This document shows, in pieces, positions 8,596 to 19,652 of a DNA stretch of 64,000 nt (its first letter is position 1; every line of letters starts with the position of its first letter). Location of the stretch: the NCBI RefSeq assembly GCF_047302425.1, contig NZ_CP154855.1, positions 1,054,001-1,118,000 on the forward strand. Direction: 5' to 3'. Source of the stretch: Oceanitalea sp047302425. GTDB lineage: Bacteria > Actinomycetota > Actinomycetes > Actinomycetales > Actinomycetaceae. The position numbers and the translations under genes were made by a program. The notes beneath the pieces are model-generated. The model was not told the origin of the DNA. It made no database searches and saw only the letters and a list, made by a program, of their open reading frames with translations.

Positions 8596-11184
8596 GTGAG
8601 AGCCATCCGTCGATTCACCGTCCGCACGGTCCTGCCCGAGCCCCTCGCTCCGCTGGACACCCTCGCCCAGAACCTGCGGTTCTCGTGGCACGAGCCCACC
8701 CGGGCCCTGTTCGAGTCGCTGGAGCCCGAGCGCTGGCAGGCCCTCCACGGCGACCCCATCGAGCTCCTCGGCGAGCTGGGCAAGGCCCGCCTGGAGGAGC
8801 TGGCCCGCGACGAGGCGCTCGTCGCGCGCGTCCACGAGCTCGACGCCGACCTCCGGGCCTACCTCGAGGAGCCGCGCTGGTACCAGGAGTCCTTCCACGC
8901 GCCGGACAAGCCCGAGGCCATCGCCTACTTCTCCGCCGAGTTCGGCATCACCGCGGTGCTGCCGCAGTACTCCGGCGGCCTGGGCATCCTCGCCGGTGAC
9001 CACCTCAAGTCCGCCTCGGACCTCGGGGTGCCAATCATCGGCGTCGGCCTGCTCTACGGTGCCGGCTACTTCAAGCAGTCGCTCACCCGTGAGGGCTGGC
9101 AGCACGAGACCTACCCGCTGCTCGACCCCGACAACCTGCCCCTCACGCTGCTGCGCGAGGCGGACGGCACACCCGCGCGCGTGAGCCTGCCGCTGCCCGG
9201 TGGCCAGCAGCTCCACGCGCAGGTCTGGCGCGCCGACGTCGGCCGCGTGCCGCTGCTCCTCCTCGACTCCAACATCACCGAGAACGACGACGCGACCCGC
9301 AAGGTCACCGACCGCCTGTACGGCGGCTCGCCCGAGCACCGGCTCAAGCAGGAGCTCCTCCTCGGCATGGGCGGGGTCAAGGCGCTGCGCCTGCACGCGC
9401 GCCTCACCGGCGGCCCGGCGCCGCAGGTCTACCACGCCAACGAGGGCCACGCCGGGTTCCTCGCCATCGAGCGCGTCCGCGAGCTCGTCGAGGCCGAGGG
9501 CCTGAGCTTCGAGGCGGCCCTCGAGGCCGTCCGCGGCGGCACCGTCTTCACCACCCACACCCCCGTGCCCGCGGGCATCGACCGCTTCTCGCGCGAGCTT
9601 GTGCGCGAGCACTTCAGCGGCTCGGCCGAGCTGCCCGGTGTGCCGGTCGAGAAGATCCTCGCGCTGGGGACCGAGGACTTCGAGGGCGGGGACCGCTCCG
9701 TCTACAACATGGCCGTCATGGGGCTGCGCACCGCGCGCCTGGCCAACGGCGTCGCCCAGCTCCACGGCAAGGTCTCGCGCGGGATGTTCCACCAGCTGTG
9801 GCCCGGCTTCGACGTCACCGAGGTGCCGATCACCTCGATCACCAACGGCGTGCACGGCCCGACGTGGACCGACCCCGCCTTCGTGAAGATGGCCGAGGCG
9901 CACCTGAGCCCCGAGCAGGTCGCCAGCGGCGACGGCTGGCTGCTGCCCGCCGAGCAGGGCGGCGTCCCGGACGCCGAGCTGTGGGCCATGCGCCGCACGC
10001 TGCGCACCGAGCTGGTGAAGTCCGCGCGCCGCCGCGTGCGGAAGTCGTGGATGGACCGCGGCGCCTCCCCGGCCGAGCTCGGTTGGGTCGACGACGTCCT
10101 CGACCCCGACGTCCTCACCATCGGCTTCGCCCGCCGCGTGCCCACCTACAAGCGGCTCACCCTCATGCTCTCGGACCCCGAGCGCCTGCGGAAGCTGCTC
10201 ACCGACCCCGAGCGCCCGATCCAGATCGTCGTCGCCGGCAAGTCCCACCCCGCCGACGAGCAGGGCATCGGCCTCATCCAGAAGCTCGTGAGCTTCGCGG
10301 ACGAGGTCGGGGTGCGCGAGCGCATCGTCTTCCTGCCGAACTACGACATCGAGATGGCCCAGACCCTCATGCCGGGCTGCGACGTGTGGCTCAACAACCC
10401 GCTGCGCCCGCTCGAGGCCTCCGGCACCTCCGGGATGAAGTGCGCGCTCAACGGCGCCCTCAACCTCTCGATCCTCGACGGCTGGTGGGACGAGTGGTAC
10501 GACGGCCAGAACGGCTGGGCGATCCCCACCGCCGACGGCGTCGAGGACCCCGAGCGCCGCGACGCCCTCGAGGCCGCCGCGCTCTACGAGCTGCTCGAGG
10601 ACACCGTCGTGCCGCGCTTCTACGAGCGTGACGAGAACGGCATCCCGCAGCACTGGCTCGAGATGGTCCGCCACACGCTGGCCACCCTGGGCCCGAAGGT
10701 CCAGGCCACCCGCATGGTGCGCGAGTACGTCGAGCGGCTCTACACGCCGGTCGCCGGCTCCTACCGCACGCTCAACGGCGAGGGCTTCGCCGGGGCGACG
10801 GCGCTCGCCGAGTGGAAGGGCCGCGTGCGCGAGGCCTGGCACGGGGTGCGGGTCGACCACGTCGAGTCCACCGGGGTGGCCGACGTCGTCAAGGTCGGTG
10901 ACGTCGTCGGCGTCAGCGCCTACGTCACGCTCGGCGGCCTGCGTCCGGAGGACGTCGAGGTCCAGCTCGTCACCGGCCGGGTTGGGGAGGACGACACGCT
11001 CGTCGACGTCGCCACCCGCCCGCTCGAGCTGCGCGAGACCTACGAGGGTGGCCGCTACGGCTACCACGGTGAGGTCGAGCTCGAGTTCTCGGGCTCCTTC
11101 GGCTACTCGGTGCGGATCGTGCCCACGCACGAGCTCGTCGCCGGTACCGCCGAGCTCGCGCTCGTGGCCGCCGCTCAGGCCTAA
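8596..11184 (+). CDS. glgP: Alpha-glucan phosphorylase GlgP
   Basis: PLP-dependent release of glucose 1-phosphate from alpha-1,4-glucans (GT35). The 862-aa protein opens with VRAIRRFTVRTVLPEPL, matching the short-N-terminus actinobacterial phosphorylases, which supports GTG 8596 over GTG 8578. Landmarks are AYFSAEFGI, SGGLGILAGDHLKSASDLG, VYHANEGHAGFLAIER, VFTTHTPVPAGIDRF and EASGTSGMKCALNG, whose Lys carries PLP. Divergent from the glgE operon: storage glucan synthesis and breakdown are encoded back to back. Followed by a strong hairpin. Confidence 0.96.
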   Translation: MRAIRRFTVRTVLPEPLAPLDTLAQNLRFSWHEPTRALFESLEPERWQALHGDPIELLGELGKARLEELARDEALVARVHELDADLRAYLEEPRWYQESFHAPDKPEAIAYFSAEFGITAVLPQYSGGLGILAGDHLKSASDLGVPIIGVGLLYGAGYFKQSLTREGWQHETYPLLDPDNLPLTLLREADGTPARVSLPLPGGQQLHAQVWRADVGRVPLLLLDSNITENDDATRKVTDRLYGGSPEHRLKQELLLGMGGVKALRLHARLTGGPAPQVYHANEGHAGFLAIERVRELVEAEGLSFEAALEAVRGGTVFTTHTPVPAGIDRFSRELVREHFSGSAELPGVPVEKILALGTEDFEGGDRSVYNMAVMGLRTARLANGVAQLHGKVSRGMFHQLWPGFDVTEVPITSITNGVHGPTWTDPAFVKMAEAHLSPEQVASGDGWLLPAEQGGVPDAELWAMRRTLRTELVKSARRRVRKSWMDRGASPAELGWVDDVLDPDVLTIGFARRVPTYKRLTLMLSDPERLRKLLTDPERPIQIVVAGKSHPADEQGIGLIQKLVSFADEVGVRERIVFLPNYDIEMAQTLMPGCDVWLNNPLRPLEASGTSGMKCALNGALNLSILDGWWDEWYDGQNGWAIPTADGVEDPERRDALEAAALYELLEDTVVPRFYERDENGIPQHWLEMVRHTLATLGPKVQATRMVREYVERLYTPVAGSYRTLNGEGFAGATALAEWKGRVREAWHGVRVDHVESTGVADVVKVGDVVGVSAYVTLGGLRPEDVEVQLVTGRVGEDDTLVDVATRPLELRETYEGGRYGYHGEVELEFSGSFGYSVRIVPTHELVAGTAELALVAAAQA

Positions 11185-11194
11185 CCCCCTCCGC

Positions 11195-11232
11195 CGAGAG
11201 CCGGACTCCTCCACCGAGGAGTCCGGCTCTCG
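11195..11232. terminator. Terminator hairpin after glgP
   Basis: A 17-bp perfect stem (11195-11211 with 11216-11232) and a CACC loop, 10 nt after the glgP stop and just before the stop of the convergent gene at 11243. No U tract; typical of actinobacterial intrinsic hairpins. Shares the CGAGAGC stem base with the hairpins at 811 and 15923. Confidence 0.75.
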
Positions 11233-11242
11233 CCGTCCGGGT

Positions 11243-11608
11243 TCAGGGCCGGGTGGTGCGCAGCTCGCGGGTCCCCAGCGGCTCGGCGAGCGTGACGCTC
11301 TCCCGGCTGGTGACGGGACGACAGCCGTCGTCCTCCGCCGTCGTGACGCGGGCAGTCAGGACGACCTCGTCCGTGCGCTCGTCGACGGTGACCTCTGCCG
11401 GCTCCTCGCACGTGGTGTGCTCGAGCTCCACGGTGACGCGCCGACCGTCGTCGGACACGGCGACGACGCTGCTCGGCACGACCGACGTCCCCTCGACCAG
11501 GGTGGCGTAGAGGGCGACGGCGACGAGGAGGATCGTCATCCCGCCGACGAACGTCAGCGCACTTGCCCGCACCCGGTCCCGGGCCTCACCGGTGAGCCGC
11601 TCCGCCAC
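11243..11608 (-). CDS. Small single-pass membrane protein, function unknown
   Basis: I do not recognise the family. The 121-aa product has one clear membrane segment at about residues 15-37 (ALTFVGGMTILLVAVALYATL), then an extracytoplasmic beta-rich domain of about 80 residues with two cysteines (HTTCEEPAEV and DDGCRPV) that could form a disulfide. A CACAAT box ends 6 nt before the GTG start, the leaderless arrangement seen for other genes here. It lies between glgP and glgX, but nothing in the sequence ties it to glucan metabolism. Confidence 0.6.
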   Translation of the reverse strand: MAERLTGEARDRVRASALTFVGGMTILLVAVALYATLVEGTSVVPSSVVAVSDDGRRVTVELEHTTCEEPAEVTVDERTDEVVLTARVTTAEDDGCRPVTSRESVTLAEPLGTRELRTTRP

Positions 11609-11671
11609 GCTGCCATTGTGCCCAGCGGCGTGCTGCCGGGGTAGCGCGAGTGGGCCGGGCGGGCGCTCGGG

Positions 11672-13969
<2,298 letters not shown>

Positions 13970-14130
13970 GGTGGAGTCATCCTCGCACCGCGTCTCTCTC
14001 CTGGGGAGGGGCTTGGCCGGTGAGATGTGCCGCGTCGGTCCCTCCTCATGATCGTGGAGCACCGACCGATCGTTGTGAGGTGGCGCGGCGCGTGTCGGCA
14101 TCCGCCCGCCGGAAGTGGCAGGCTTGGGCC

Positions 14131-14901
14131 ATGAGGATCGTCGTGTGCGTCAAGCATGTCCCCGATGTCCAGTCCGAGCGTGCGCTGGACGACGACGGCC
14201 ACACCGTGCGCGGCCTGGACGACGTGCTCAACGAGCTCGACGAGAACGCCGTCGAGGCGGCGGTCAGCCTCGTCGAGGAGCACGGCGGTGAGGTCGTCGC
14301 CCTCACCATGGGCCCCGACGACGCCGAGGACGCCGTGCGCCGCGCCCTGCAGATGGGCGCCGACCGCGGGGTCCACGTGAGCGACGAGTCGCTCGCCGGC
14401 TCCGACGCCGTCGCCACCGCCCACGTGCTCGCCGCGGCCATCCGCGCCCTGCAGGCCGAGGCGCCGGTCGACCTCGTCGTCACCGCAATGGCCTCCCTCG
14501 ACGGCCTCACCTCGATGCTGCCCGCGGCGCTCGCCGCCGCGCTCGGCCTGCCCCCGCTCACCCTCGCCACCGAGCTGAGCGTCACCGGCGGCCGGGTGCG
14601 CGTGCGCCGGGAGATCGGCGAGGCAGCCGAGGTCCTCGAGGCCCCGCTGCCCGCGCTCGTCTCGGTCACCGACCAGGCCAACGAGCCCCGCTACCCCGCC
14701 TTCCGGGCGATCAAGGCCGCCCGCAAGAAGCCGGTCGACACGTGGTCGCTCGCCGAGCTCGGCCTGCCCGCCCCCGCGTCGGCGACGGCGGTGCTCTCCG
14801 CCGAGCAGCGCCCCGCCCGGGAGCAGGGCCGCATCGTCACCGACTCCGGCGACGGCGGCCGGCAGCTGGCCGAGTTCCTCATCGGCGCCAAGCTCGTCTG
14901 A
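14131..14901 (+). CDS. etfB: Electron transfer flavoprotein, beta subunit
   Basis: 256 aa. With EtfA it forms the FAD/AMP heterodimer that carries electrons from acyl-CoA and related dehydrogenases to the quinone pool. The start MRIVVCVKHVPDVQSER and the later LVVTAMASLDGLTSMLPAALAAALGLPPLTLA are typical of EtfB/FixA. A CAGGCT box ends 6 nt before ATG 14131 and there is no ribosome site, so translation may be leaderless. etfA follows after 26 nt. Confidence 0.95.
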   Translation: MRIVVCVKHVPDVQSERALDDDGHTVRGLDDVLNELDENAVEAAVSLVEEHGGEVVALTMGPDDAEDAVRRALQMGADRGVHVSDESLAGSDAVATAHVLAAAIRALQAEAPVDLVVTAMASLDGLTSMLPAALAAALGLPPLTLATELSVTGGRVRVRREIGEAAEVLEAPLPALVSVTDQANEPRYPAFRAIKAARKKPVDTWSLAELGLPAPASATAVLSAEQRPAREQGRIVTDSGDGGRQLAEFLIGAKLV

Positions 14902-14927
14902 CCGACCCCGCCAACCAGGAAGGCACC

Positions 14928-15917
14928 ATGACCCAGGCACCTGTGCTCGTCGTCGTCGACCACCACGAGGGCGCGCTCACGCAGCCCACGACCGAGGTGC
15001 TCACCGCCGCCCGCACCCTCGCGGCCGGTGCGCCCGTCGCCGCGGTGTGGCTCGGTGCGCAGGGTCCGGGGGAGGCGGCGCTGGCGGAGCTCGGACGTTT
15101 CGGCGTCGCCGCCGTCCATGTGCCCGAGCTCGGCGGGCTCGCGCCCCAGCTCTCGGCCGTGGCGGCCGAGGCCGTCGCCGCGGTGGTCGCCGCGACCGCC
15201 CCGCAGGCCGTGCTGCTCGTGTCGAGCTACGCCGGCAAGGAGCTGGCCGCCGGCCTGGCCGTGGCGCTGGGGACCGGCGCGGTCGTCGACGCGACCGGCG
15301 TCGAGCGCCGCCCGGACGGCACGGTGGCGGCGAGCAAGACCGTCTTCGGCGCCTCCTGGGACACGGTGTGCGCGGTGACCGGGCCCCTGCCCGTCGTCGC
15401 CCTGCGCCCGGCCGCCGTCGAGGCGCAGCCCGCGCCCGCCGCCGCCGAGCCGCAGGTCTTCACCGTGCCGGTCGCCTTCACCGACCGGGCCCGCGCCGTC
15501 ACCGTCGTCGAGCGCACCGAGTACCCCGCGACGGGCCAGGTGCCGCTGACGGAGGCGCAGACCGTCGTCGTCGGCGGGCGCGGCACGGACGGCGACTTCA
15601 CTGCGGTGGAGGAGCTGGCCGAGCTGCTCGGCGGCGCCGTCGGGGCCACCCGCGACGTCACCGACGAGGGCTGGCGCGAGCACTCCGCGCAGATCGGGCA
15701 GACCGGCGTCACCGTAGCCCCGCGCCTCTACATCGGGGTCGGCGTGTCCGGCGCCGTCCACCACACCGTGGGGATGCAGGCCGCTCAGACCGTCGTCGCG
15801 GTCAACACCGACCCCGAGGCCCCGATCTTCGAGCTGGCCGACTTCGGCGTCGTCGGGGCGGCGGAGGACGTCCTGCCCCAGGCGATCGAGGCGCTGCGCG
15901 CCCACCGCGGCGCCTGA
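14928..15917 (+). CDS. etfA: Electron transfer flavoprotein, alpha subunit
   Basis: 329 aa; partner of EtfB. The C-terminal FAD-binding domain is clear: VVGGRGTDGDFTAVEELAEL, GATRDVTDEGWREHSAQIGQ, TGVTVAPRLYIGVGVSGAVH and VAVNTDPEAPIFELADFGVVG. A strong ribosome site (AGGAAGG, 14917-14923) precedes ATG 14928. The gene closes the etfBA unit and is followed within 6 nt by a terminator hairpin. In actinobacteria etfBA commonly sits just ahead of the cysteine desulfurase/mnmA pair, as it does here before the interruption at 18 kb. Confidence 0.95.
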   Translation: MTQAPVLVVVDHHEGALTQPTTEVLTAARTLAAGAPVAAVWLGAQGPGEAALAELGRFGVAAVHVPELGGLAPQLSAVAAEAVAAVVAATAPQAVLLVSSYAGKELAAGLAVALGTGAVVDATGVERRPDGTVAASKTVFGASWDTVCAVTGPLPVVALRPAAVEAQPAPAAAEPQVFTVPVAFTDRARAVTVVERTEYPATGQVPLTEAQTVVVGGRGTDGDFTAVEELAELLGGAVGATRDVTDEGWREHSAQIGQTGVTVAPRLYIGVGVSGAVHHTVGMQAAQTVVAVNTDPEAPIFELADFGVVGAAEDVLPQAIEALRAHRGA

Positions 15918-15922
15918 GAGGC

Positions 15923-15960
15923 ACGAGAGCGGCCCGGACGGGTGTCCGGGCCGCTCTCGT
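15923..15960. terminator. Terminator hairpin between etfA and the FKBP gene
   Basis: A 17-bp perfect stem (15923-15939 with 15944-15960) and GGGT loop, lying between two convergent stops at 15917 and 15967, so it can serve both. The stem base is ACGAGAGC/GCTCTCGT, like those at 811 and 11195. Confidence 0.8.
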
Positions 15961-15966
15961 CCCCTG

Positions 15967-16899
15967 TCAGTACGCGTCGAGGATGTCGACGACGAAGACG
16001 AGCGTCGAGCCCGGCGGGATCGTGCCGTTGTCCTGGTCGCCGTAGCCGAGCTCCGGCGGGATGACCATGACGACCTGGCTGCCGACGTTCTGGCCGAGCA
16101 GGCCGGTGTCCCAGCCCTCGATGACCTGGCCGGCGCCGGCCTGGAGCGCGAAGGGGGCGCCGCGGGACCACGAGGAGTCGAAGGGCGTGCCGTCCCACAG
16201 CCAGCCGCTGTACTGGACGTGGACGTAGTCGCCCTCCTCGACCGGGTCGCCCTCGCCCTGGATGGTGGGGGCGACGACGAGCTCGGTGGGGGCCTCGCCG
16301 TCGACCGGCTCGATGCTCGGCTCGCCGCTGTCCGCGAGGGTCACGGCCGGGACGCCCGCGGGCAGCTCGACGGCGGCGCCCTCGGCGCGGACGCGGGCGT
16401 CGACGACCTCGAGGACCGAGATCGCGGCGGCCTCCTGGGCGGGGGTGGCGAAGAGGACGCGCGCCCCGACCTGCTGCCCGACGAGGACGTCGACGACGGC
16501 CGGGACAGTCACCTCATCGCTGACGACGAGCGGCTGCGGCGCGTCCTCGTAGGTCGAGCTGAGCTCCTCGCCGTTCTCGCCGTTGACCTGGGTGACGTGG
16601 ACGAGGAGCAGTTGGCCCTCGACGATCTCCTCCCCGTCACCGGCGGAGGAGAGGACGGCGGCCGGCCCGGTGACGCTGAGCGGCTGTTCGAAGCCGAGGG
16701 TCGGCGCGGCGCCGGCCTCGCCCTCGACCGTGATGCCCTCGAGCGCGGCGACGTCCTCGGGGGCGTTGCCGGCGTCGGGCGCCTGGGTGCCGGTCTCGGT
16801 CTCGGTCGCGGTGGGCTCGGCGTCGCCGTCGTCGCTGGAGCAGCCGGCGAGGACGAGGGCCGCGGCCAGGGCCGCGGCGGTGATGGCGGATCGTCGCAC
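15967..16899 (-). CDS. FKBP-type peptidyl-prolyl isomerase lipoprotein
   Basis: 310 aa. A type II signal peptide (basic VRRS, hydrophobic run, LVLAGC with Cys20) anchors it outside the membrane, followed by an acidic Thr/Glu-rich linker. The C-terminal ~105 residues are a complete FKBP domain (DYVHVQYSGWLWDGTPFDSSW, IEGWDTGLLGQNVGSQV, IPPELGYGD). The central region (LLLVHVTQVNGENGEEL to ARVLFATPA) resembles a second, degenerate FKBP domain. Presumed role: folding of secreted proteins. AAGGA lies 7 nt upstream of GTG 16899. Confidence 0.92.
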   Translation of the reverse strand: MRRSAITAAALAAALVLAGCSSDDGDAEPTATETETGTQAPDAGNAPEDVAALEGITVEGEAGAAPTLGFEQPLSVTGPAAVLSSAGDGEEIVEGQLLLVHVTQVNGENGEELSSTYEDAPQPLVVSDEVTVPAVVDVLVGQQVGARVLFATPAQEAAAISVLEVVDARVRAEGAAVELPAGVPAVTLADSGEPSIEPVDGEAPTELVVAPTIQGEGDPVEEGDYVHVQYSGWLWDGTPFDSSWSRGAPFALQAGAGQVIEGWDTGLLGQNVGSQVVMVIPPELGYGDQDNGTIPPGSTLVFVVDILDAY

Positions 16900-16990
16900 A
16901 GGGAGTCCTTCGTGTGGTCTACGCGTGCCGCTGCAGCGGCACCCGGCACAGCCTAGGCGCAGTTCCTGGGAACGTCCGGGGTGCGGTTCG

Positions 16991-17002
16991 TAGACTTCCC
17001 CC
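16991..17002 (+). promoter_or_regulatory. -10 box of the cysteine desulfurase gene, leaderless layout
   Basis: TAGACT at 16991-16996 ends 6 nt before ATG 17003. There is no ribosome site and no convincing -35 hexamer. Confidence 0.5.
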
Positions 17003-18142
17003 ATGCCCTACCTCGACCACGCGGCCACCACTCCCGTCCGGCCCGAGGTCGCGGCGGTCTACGCCGAGGAGCTGACGCGGGGCGGCAATCCGTCCTCGCT
17101 CCACGCCGTCGGGCGCGACGCGCGCCGCCGCCTCGAGGAGGCACGCGAGGAGCTCGCCGCCGCGCTCGGCGCCGAGCCCGCGGAGGTCCTGTTCACCTCG
17201 GGCGGCACCGAGGCGGACAACCTCGCCGTCAAGGGCGCGGTCTACGCCCACCCGTCCGCTCGGCCGCGGCTGCTCGTCAGTGCGGTCGAGCACCACGCCG
17301 TGCTCGACGCCGCGGGCTGGCTGGGCGAGCGCGGCCTCGCCGATGTCACGCTGCTGCCCGTCACCGGCGACGGCGCCCTCGACCTCGACGCCGCCCGCGC
17401 GGCCCTCGCGGACGGCGAGCCGCCGGCGCTCGTGTCGGTCATGTGGGCGAACAACGAGACGGGCGTCGTCCAGCCCGTCGCGGAGCTCGTCGCGCTCGCG
17501 GGCGACGTGCCGGTCCACTCCGACGCCGTCCAGGCCGTGGCGCACCTTCCGGTGAGCTTCGAGGGGCTGGCCGCGATGTCGGTGACCGGGCACAAGCTCG
17601 GCGGCCCGGTGGGGACCGGCGCGCTGCTGGCCCGCCGGGAGCTGGCGCTGGCGCCGGTGCACCACGGCGGCGGGCAGGAGCGCGGGGTGCGCTCGGGGAC
17701 GCTCGACGTGGCCGGCGCCCGCGCGCTGGCTCGCGCCGTGAGCCTGGCGGTGGCCGACCGGGAGGCGGAGAGCGCCCGGCTGTCCGCGCTCCGGGACCGG
17801 CTCGTCGCCGGGGCGCTCGCGGCCGTGGACGGGCTGCGGCTCACCGGGGCCGGCGCCCCGCGCCTGCCGCACGTCGCCCACCTCACCGTCGAGGGCGCCG
17901 ACGCCGACTCCCTGCTCTTCGGGCTCGACATGGCGGGGGTCAGTGCCTCGGCGGGCTCGGCCTGCTCCGCGGGGGTGCAGGAGGCCTCCTTCGTGCTCGT
18001 CGCGATGGGATACCCGCCCGAGCTCGCCCGCTCGGCGCTGCGCTTCTCCCTCGGCCGCACGAGCGCCGAGGCCGACGTGGACGCGGTGCTCGCGGCGCTG
18101 CCCGACGTCGTCGCCCGCGCGAGGGCCGCCAACCGCCGCTGA
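17003..18142 (+). CDS. Cysteine desulfurase (NifS/IscS-like)
   Basis: 379 aa, PLP enzyme that takes sulfur from cysteine for Fe-S clusters and thiolated tRNA. Motifs: YLDHAATTPVRPEV at the N-terminus, TSGGTEADNLAVKGA, SAVEHHAVLDAA, SDAVQAVAH, VTGHKLGGPVGTGALL (PLP Lys198) and the mobile active-site loop GSACSAGVQE (Cys321). In most actinobacteria the next gene is mnmA, which uses this sulfur; here mnmA lies 10 kb away at 28352 with unrelated genes between. The stop at 18142 is 3 nt from the end of the convergent tetR gene. Confidence 0.95.
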   Translation: MPYLDHAATTPVRPEVAAVYAEELTRGGNPSSLHAVGRDARRRLEEAREELAAALGAEPAEVLFTSGGTEADNLAVKGAVYAHPSARPRLLVSAVEHHAVLDAAGWLGERGLADVTLLPVTGDGALDLDAARAALADGEPPALVSVMWANNETGVVQPVAELVALAGDVPVHSDAVQAVAHLPVSFEGLAAMSVTGHKLGGPVGTGALLARRELALAPVHHGGGQERGVRSGTLDVAGARALARAVSLAVADREAESARLSALRDRLVAGALAAVDGLRLTGAGAPRLPHVAHLTVEGADADSLLFGLDMAGVSASAGSACSAGVQEASFVLVAMGYPPELARSALRFSLGRTSAEADVDAVLAALPDVVARARAANRR

Positions 18143-18145
18143 GCC

Positions 18146-18733
18146 TCAGGTGCGGACCGCGGAGAGTGCGGCGTCCAGGTACGTCCGCAGCGTGCCCGTG
18201 CCGCCGTCCCGGACCCATGCCTCGCCGGCGATGTCGAGGCAGGTGGCGAAGGTCGCCACGATCGCCCGGGCCCGCAGCGTGGCGTCGGTGCGGCCGCCGA
18301 GGCGGCGCTCCACCTCGGGGGCCAGCTCGTCGTACCAGCGCAGGTGTTTCTCGATGCTGCGCGCCCGGAGGGACGGGGTGTCGTAGACCATGCGGGCGAC
18401 TGCCAGGGCCCGCTCACGCTCGGCGGCACCGTCGTCGAGGGCGAGGACCGCCCCGGTGAGGGCTGCCCACGCGTCCCGGTCCTCGGGCTGCCTCTCGAGT
18501 TCGGTGCGCAACAGGGCGGCGTCGGCGACGAGCACCCCGATGACGACGTCCTCCTTGGAACCGAAGTAGCGGAAGAAGGACCGGCGCCCGATGCCGGCGG
18601 CGGCGGCGATCTGGTCGACCGTCGTCTCCGCGAAGCCGTTCTCGAGGAAGAGGGTCATCGCCACCGCGGCGATCTCCTCGTGGGCGCGCCGGCGAGCCCG
18701 CTGCCACAGCGTGGGCGACTCCTCGTCCGACAT
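18146..18733 (-). CDS. TetR-family transcriptional regulator
   Basis: 195 aa. The N-terminal helix-turn-helix spans about residues 18-64 (AAVAMTLFLENGFAETTVDQ, then AAAAGIGRRSFFRYFGSKED); the rest is a helical ligand domain with a MftR-like C-terminal look (ARMVYDTPSLRARSIEKHLRW). TAGGCT (18741-18746, minus strand) ends 7 nt before ATG 18733 and no ribosome site is visible, suggesting a leaderless mRNA. Divergent from the SDR gene at 18807, with two operator-like sites between them, so it probably controls itself and the SDR. Confidence 0.9.
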   Translation of the reverse strand: MSDEESPTLWQRARRRAHEEIAAVAMTLFLENGFAETTVDQIAAAAGIGRRSFFRYFGSKEDVVIGVLVADAALLRTELERQPEDRDAWAALTGAVLALDDGAAERERALAVARMVYDTPSLRARSIEKHLRWYDELAPEVERRLGGRTDATLRARAIVATFATCLDIAGEAWVRDGGTGTLRTYLDAALSAVRT

Positions 18734-18754
18734 GCGGCCCAGCCTAGCCGACTC

Positions 18755-18806
18755 GGCACCAGGTACCGGGCTGGCACTTGGTGCCACCTTGGCGTAGGGT
18801 GCAGTC
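18755..18806. promoter_or_regulatory. Divergent tetR/SDR control region with two similar operator sites
   Basis: GGCACCAGGTACC (18755-18767) and GGCACTTGGTGCC (18773-18785) match at 10 of 13 positions; the second is a clean inverted repeat (TGGCAC-TTG-GTGCCA). Start-to-start spacing is 18 bp. The second site overlaps the -35-like CTGGCA (18771-18776) of the SDR promoter, whose -10 TAGGGT (18795-18800) ends 6 nt before ATG 18807. Binding here would block SDR transcription. Confidence 0.55.
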
Positions 18807-19616
18807 ATGACACGGAGCGAGGCGATCGACTACGGCAGGCAGACCGTCCTGGTCACCGGTGCCAGTGCGGGGATCGGGCGGGAGCTTGCCCGCCGGCTCG
18901 CTGCCCGGGGCAGCGGCCTGGTCCTCGTGGCCCGCCGCCGGGAGCGCCTGGAGGAGCTGGCGGCGGAGCTGCGGCAGACGCACGGAGTCGCCGTGACGAC
19001 GCTCGTCAGGGACCTGGCCCGACCCGGTGTGGGCCAGGCGCTGGTGCGGGACCTCGCGGGCGTGGAGGTGACCAGCGTGGTGAACAACGCGGGCTTCGCC
19101 AACCTCGGCCCGTTCCACCGCGCGCCCCTGGACGACCTCATGGCGGAGGTCGCGCTCGACGTCTCCGCCGTCGTCGAGATCTGCCACGCCTTCCTGCCCG
19201 CCCTCCGCGAGCGCGGCGACGGGTTCCTCGTCAACATCGCGAGCATGGCCGCCTACCAGGCGAGCCCGACCATGGCGGTCTACGGCGCGTCGAAGGCCTT
19301 CGTGCTCAGCCTCACCGAGGCGCTGTGGTTCGAGGCCCGGGGCACGGGCCTGCGAGTCCTCGCGGTCTCCCCGGGAGCCACGCAGACGGAGTTCTTCGAC
19401 GTCGCGGGTGAGGGGGCAGGCGGAGGCTCGCGGCGGATGCCGCCCGGAGAGGTGGCCACCACCGTCCTGCGGACGCTGGAGCGTCGGAGGCCACCGGCCA
19501 GCGTCGTCGTGGGTCGCGGTAACAGGCTGTCCGCGGCAGGGGTGCGGGTGCTGGGACGGCGCCGGTCCGCCGAGCTCGTCGGCCGGATGATGTCCCGCAG
19601 CGCGCGGGAGGGGTGA
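18807..19616 (+). CDS. Short-chain dehydrogenase/reductase (SDR)
   Basis: 269 aa classical SDR. NAD(P) motif TGASAGIGREL (residues 17-27), an Arg-rich stretch after beta-2 (LVARRRERLEE) that favours NADP(H), VVNNAGFANLGPF, catalytic Ser146 (NIASMAAYQ), Tyr159 and Lys163 (VYGASK). The usual Asn of helix 4 (LNV) is Asp here (ALDVSA), a substitution worth noting. The substrate is not evident; the C-terminal ~50 residues resemble SDRs acting on acyl or sterol-like substrates only loosely. Probably regulated by the divergent TetR. Confidence 0.9.
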   Translation: MTRSEAIDYGRQTVLVTGASAGIGRELARRLAARGSGLVLVARRRERLEELAAELRQTHGVAVTTLVRDLARPGVGQALVRDLAGVEVTSVVNNAGFANLGPFHRAPLDDLMAEVALDVSAVVEICHAFLPALRERGDGFLVNIASMAAYQASPTMAVYGASKAFVLSLTEALWFEARGTGLRVLAVSPGATQTEFFDVAGEGAGGGSRRMPPGEVATTVLRTLERRRPPASVVVGRGNRLSAAGVRVLGRRRSAELVGRMMSRSAREG

Positions 19617-19652
19617 CCGCCCGGCGTGCGCGTCCCGCACGTCGCGGCCCGC

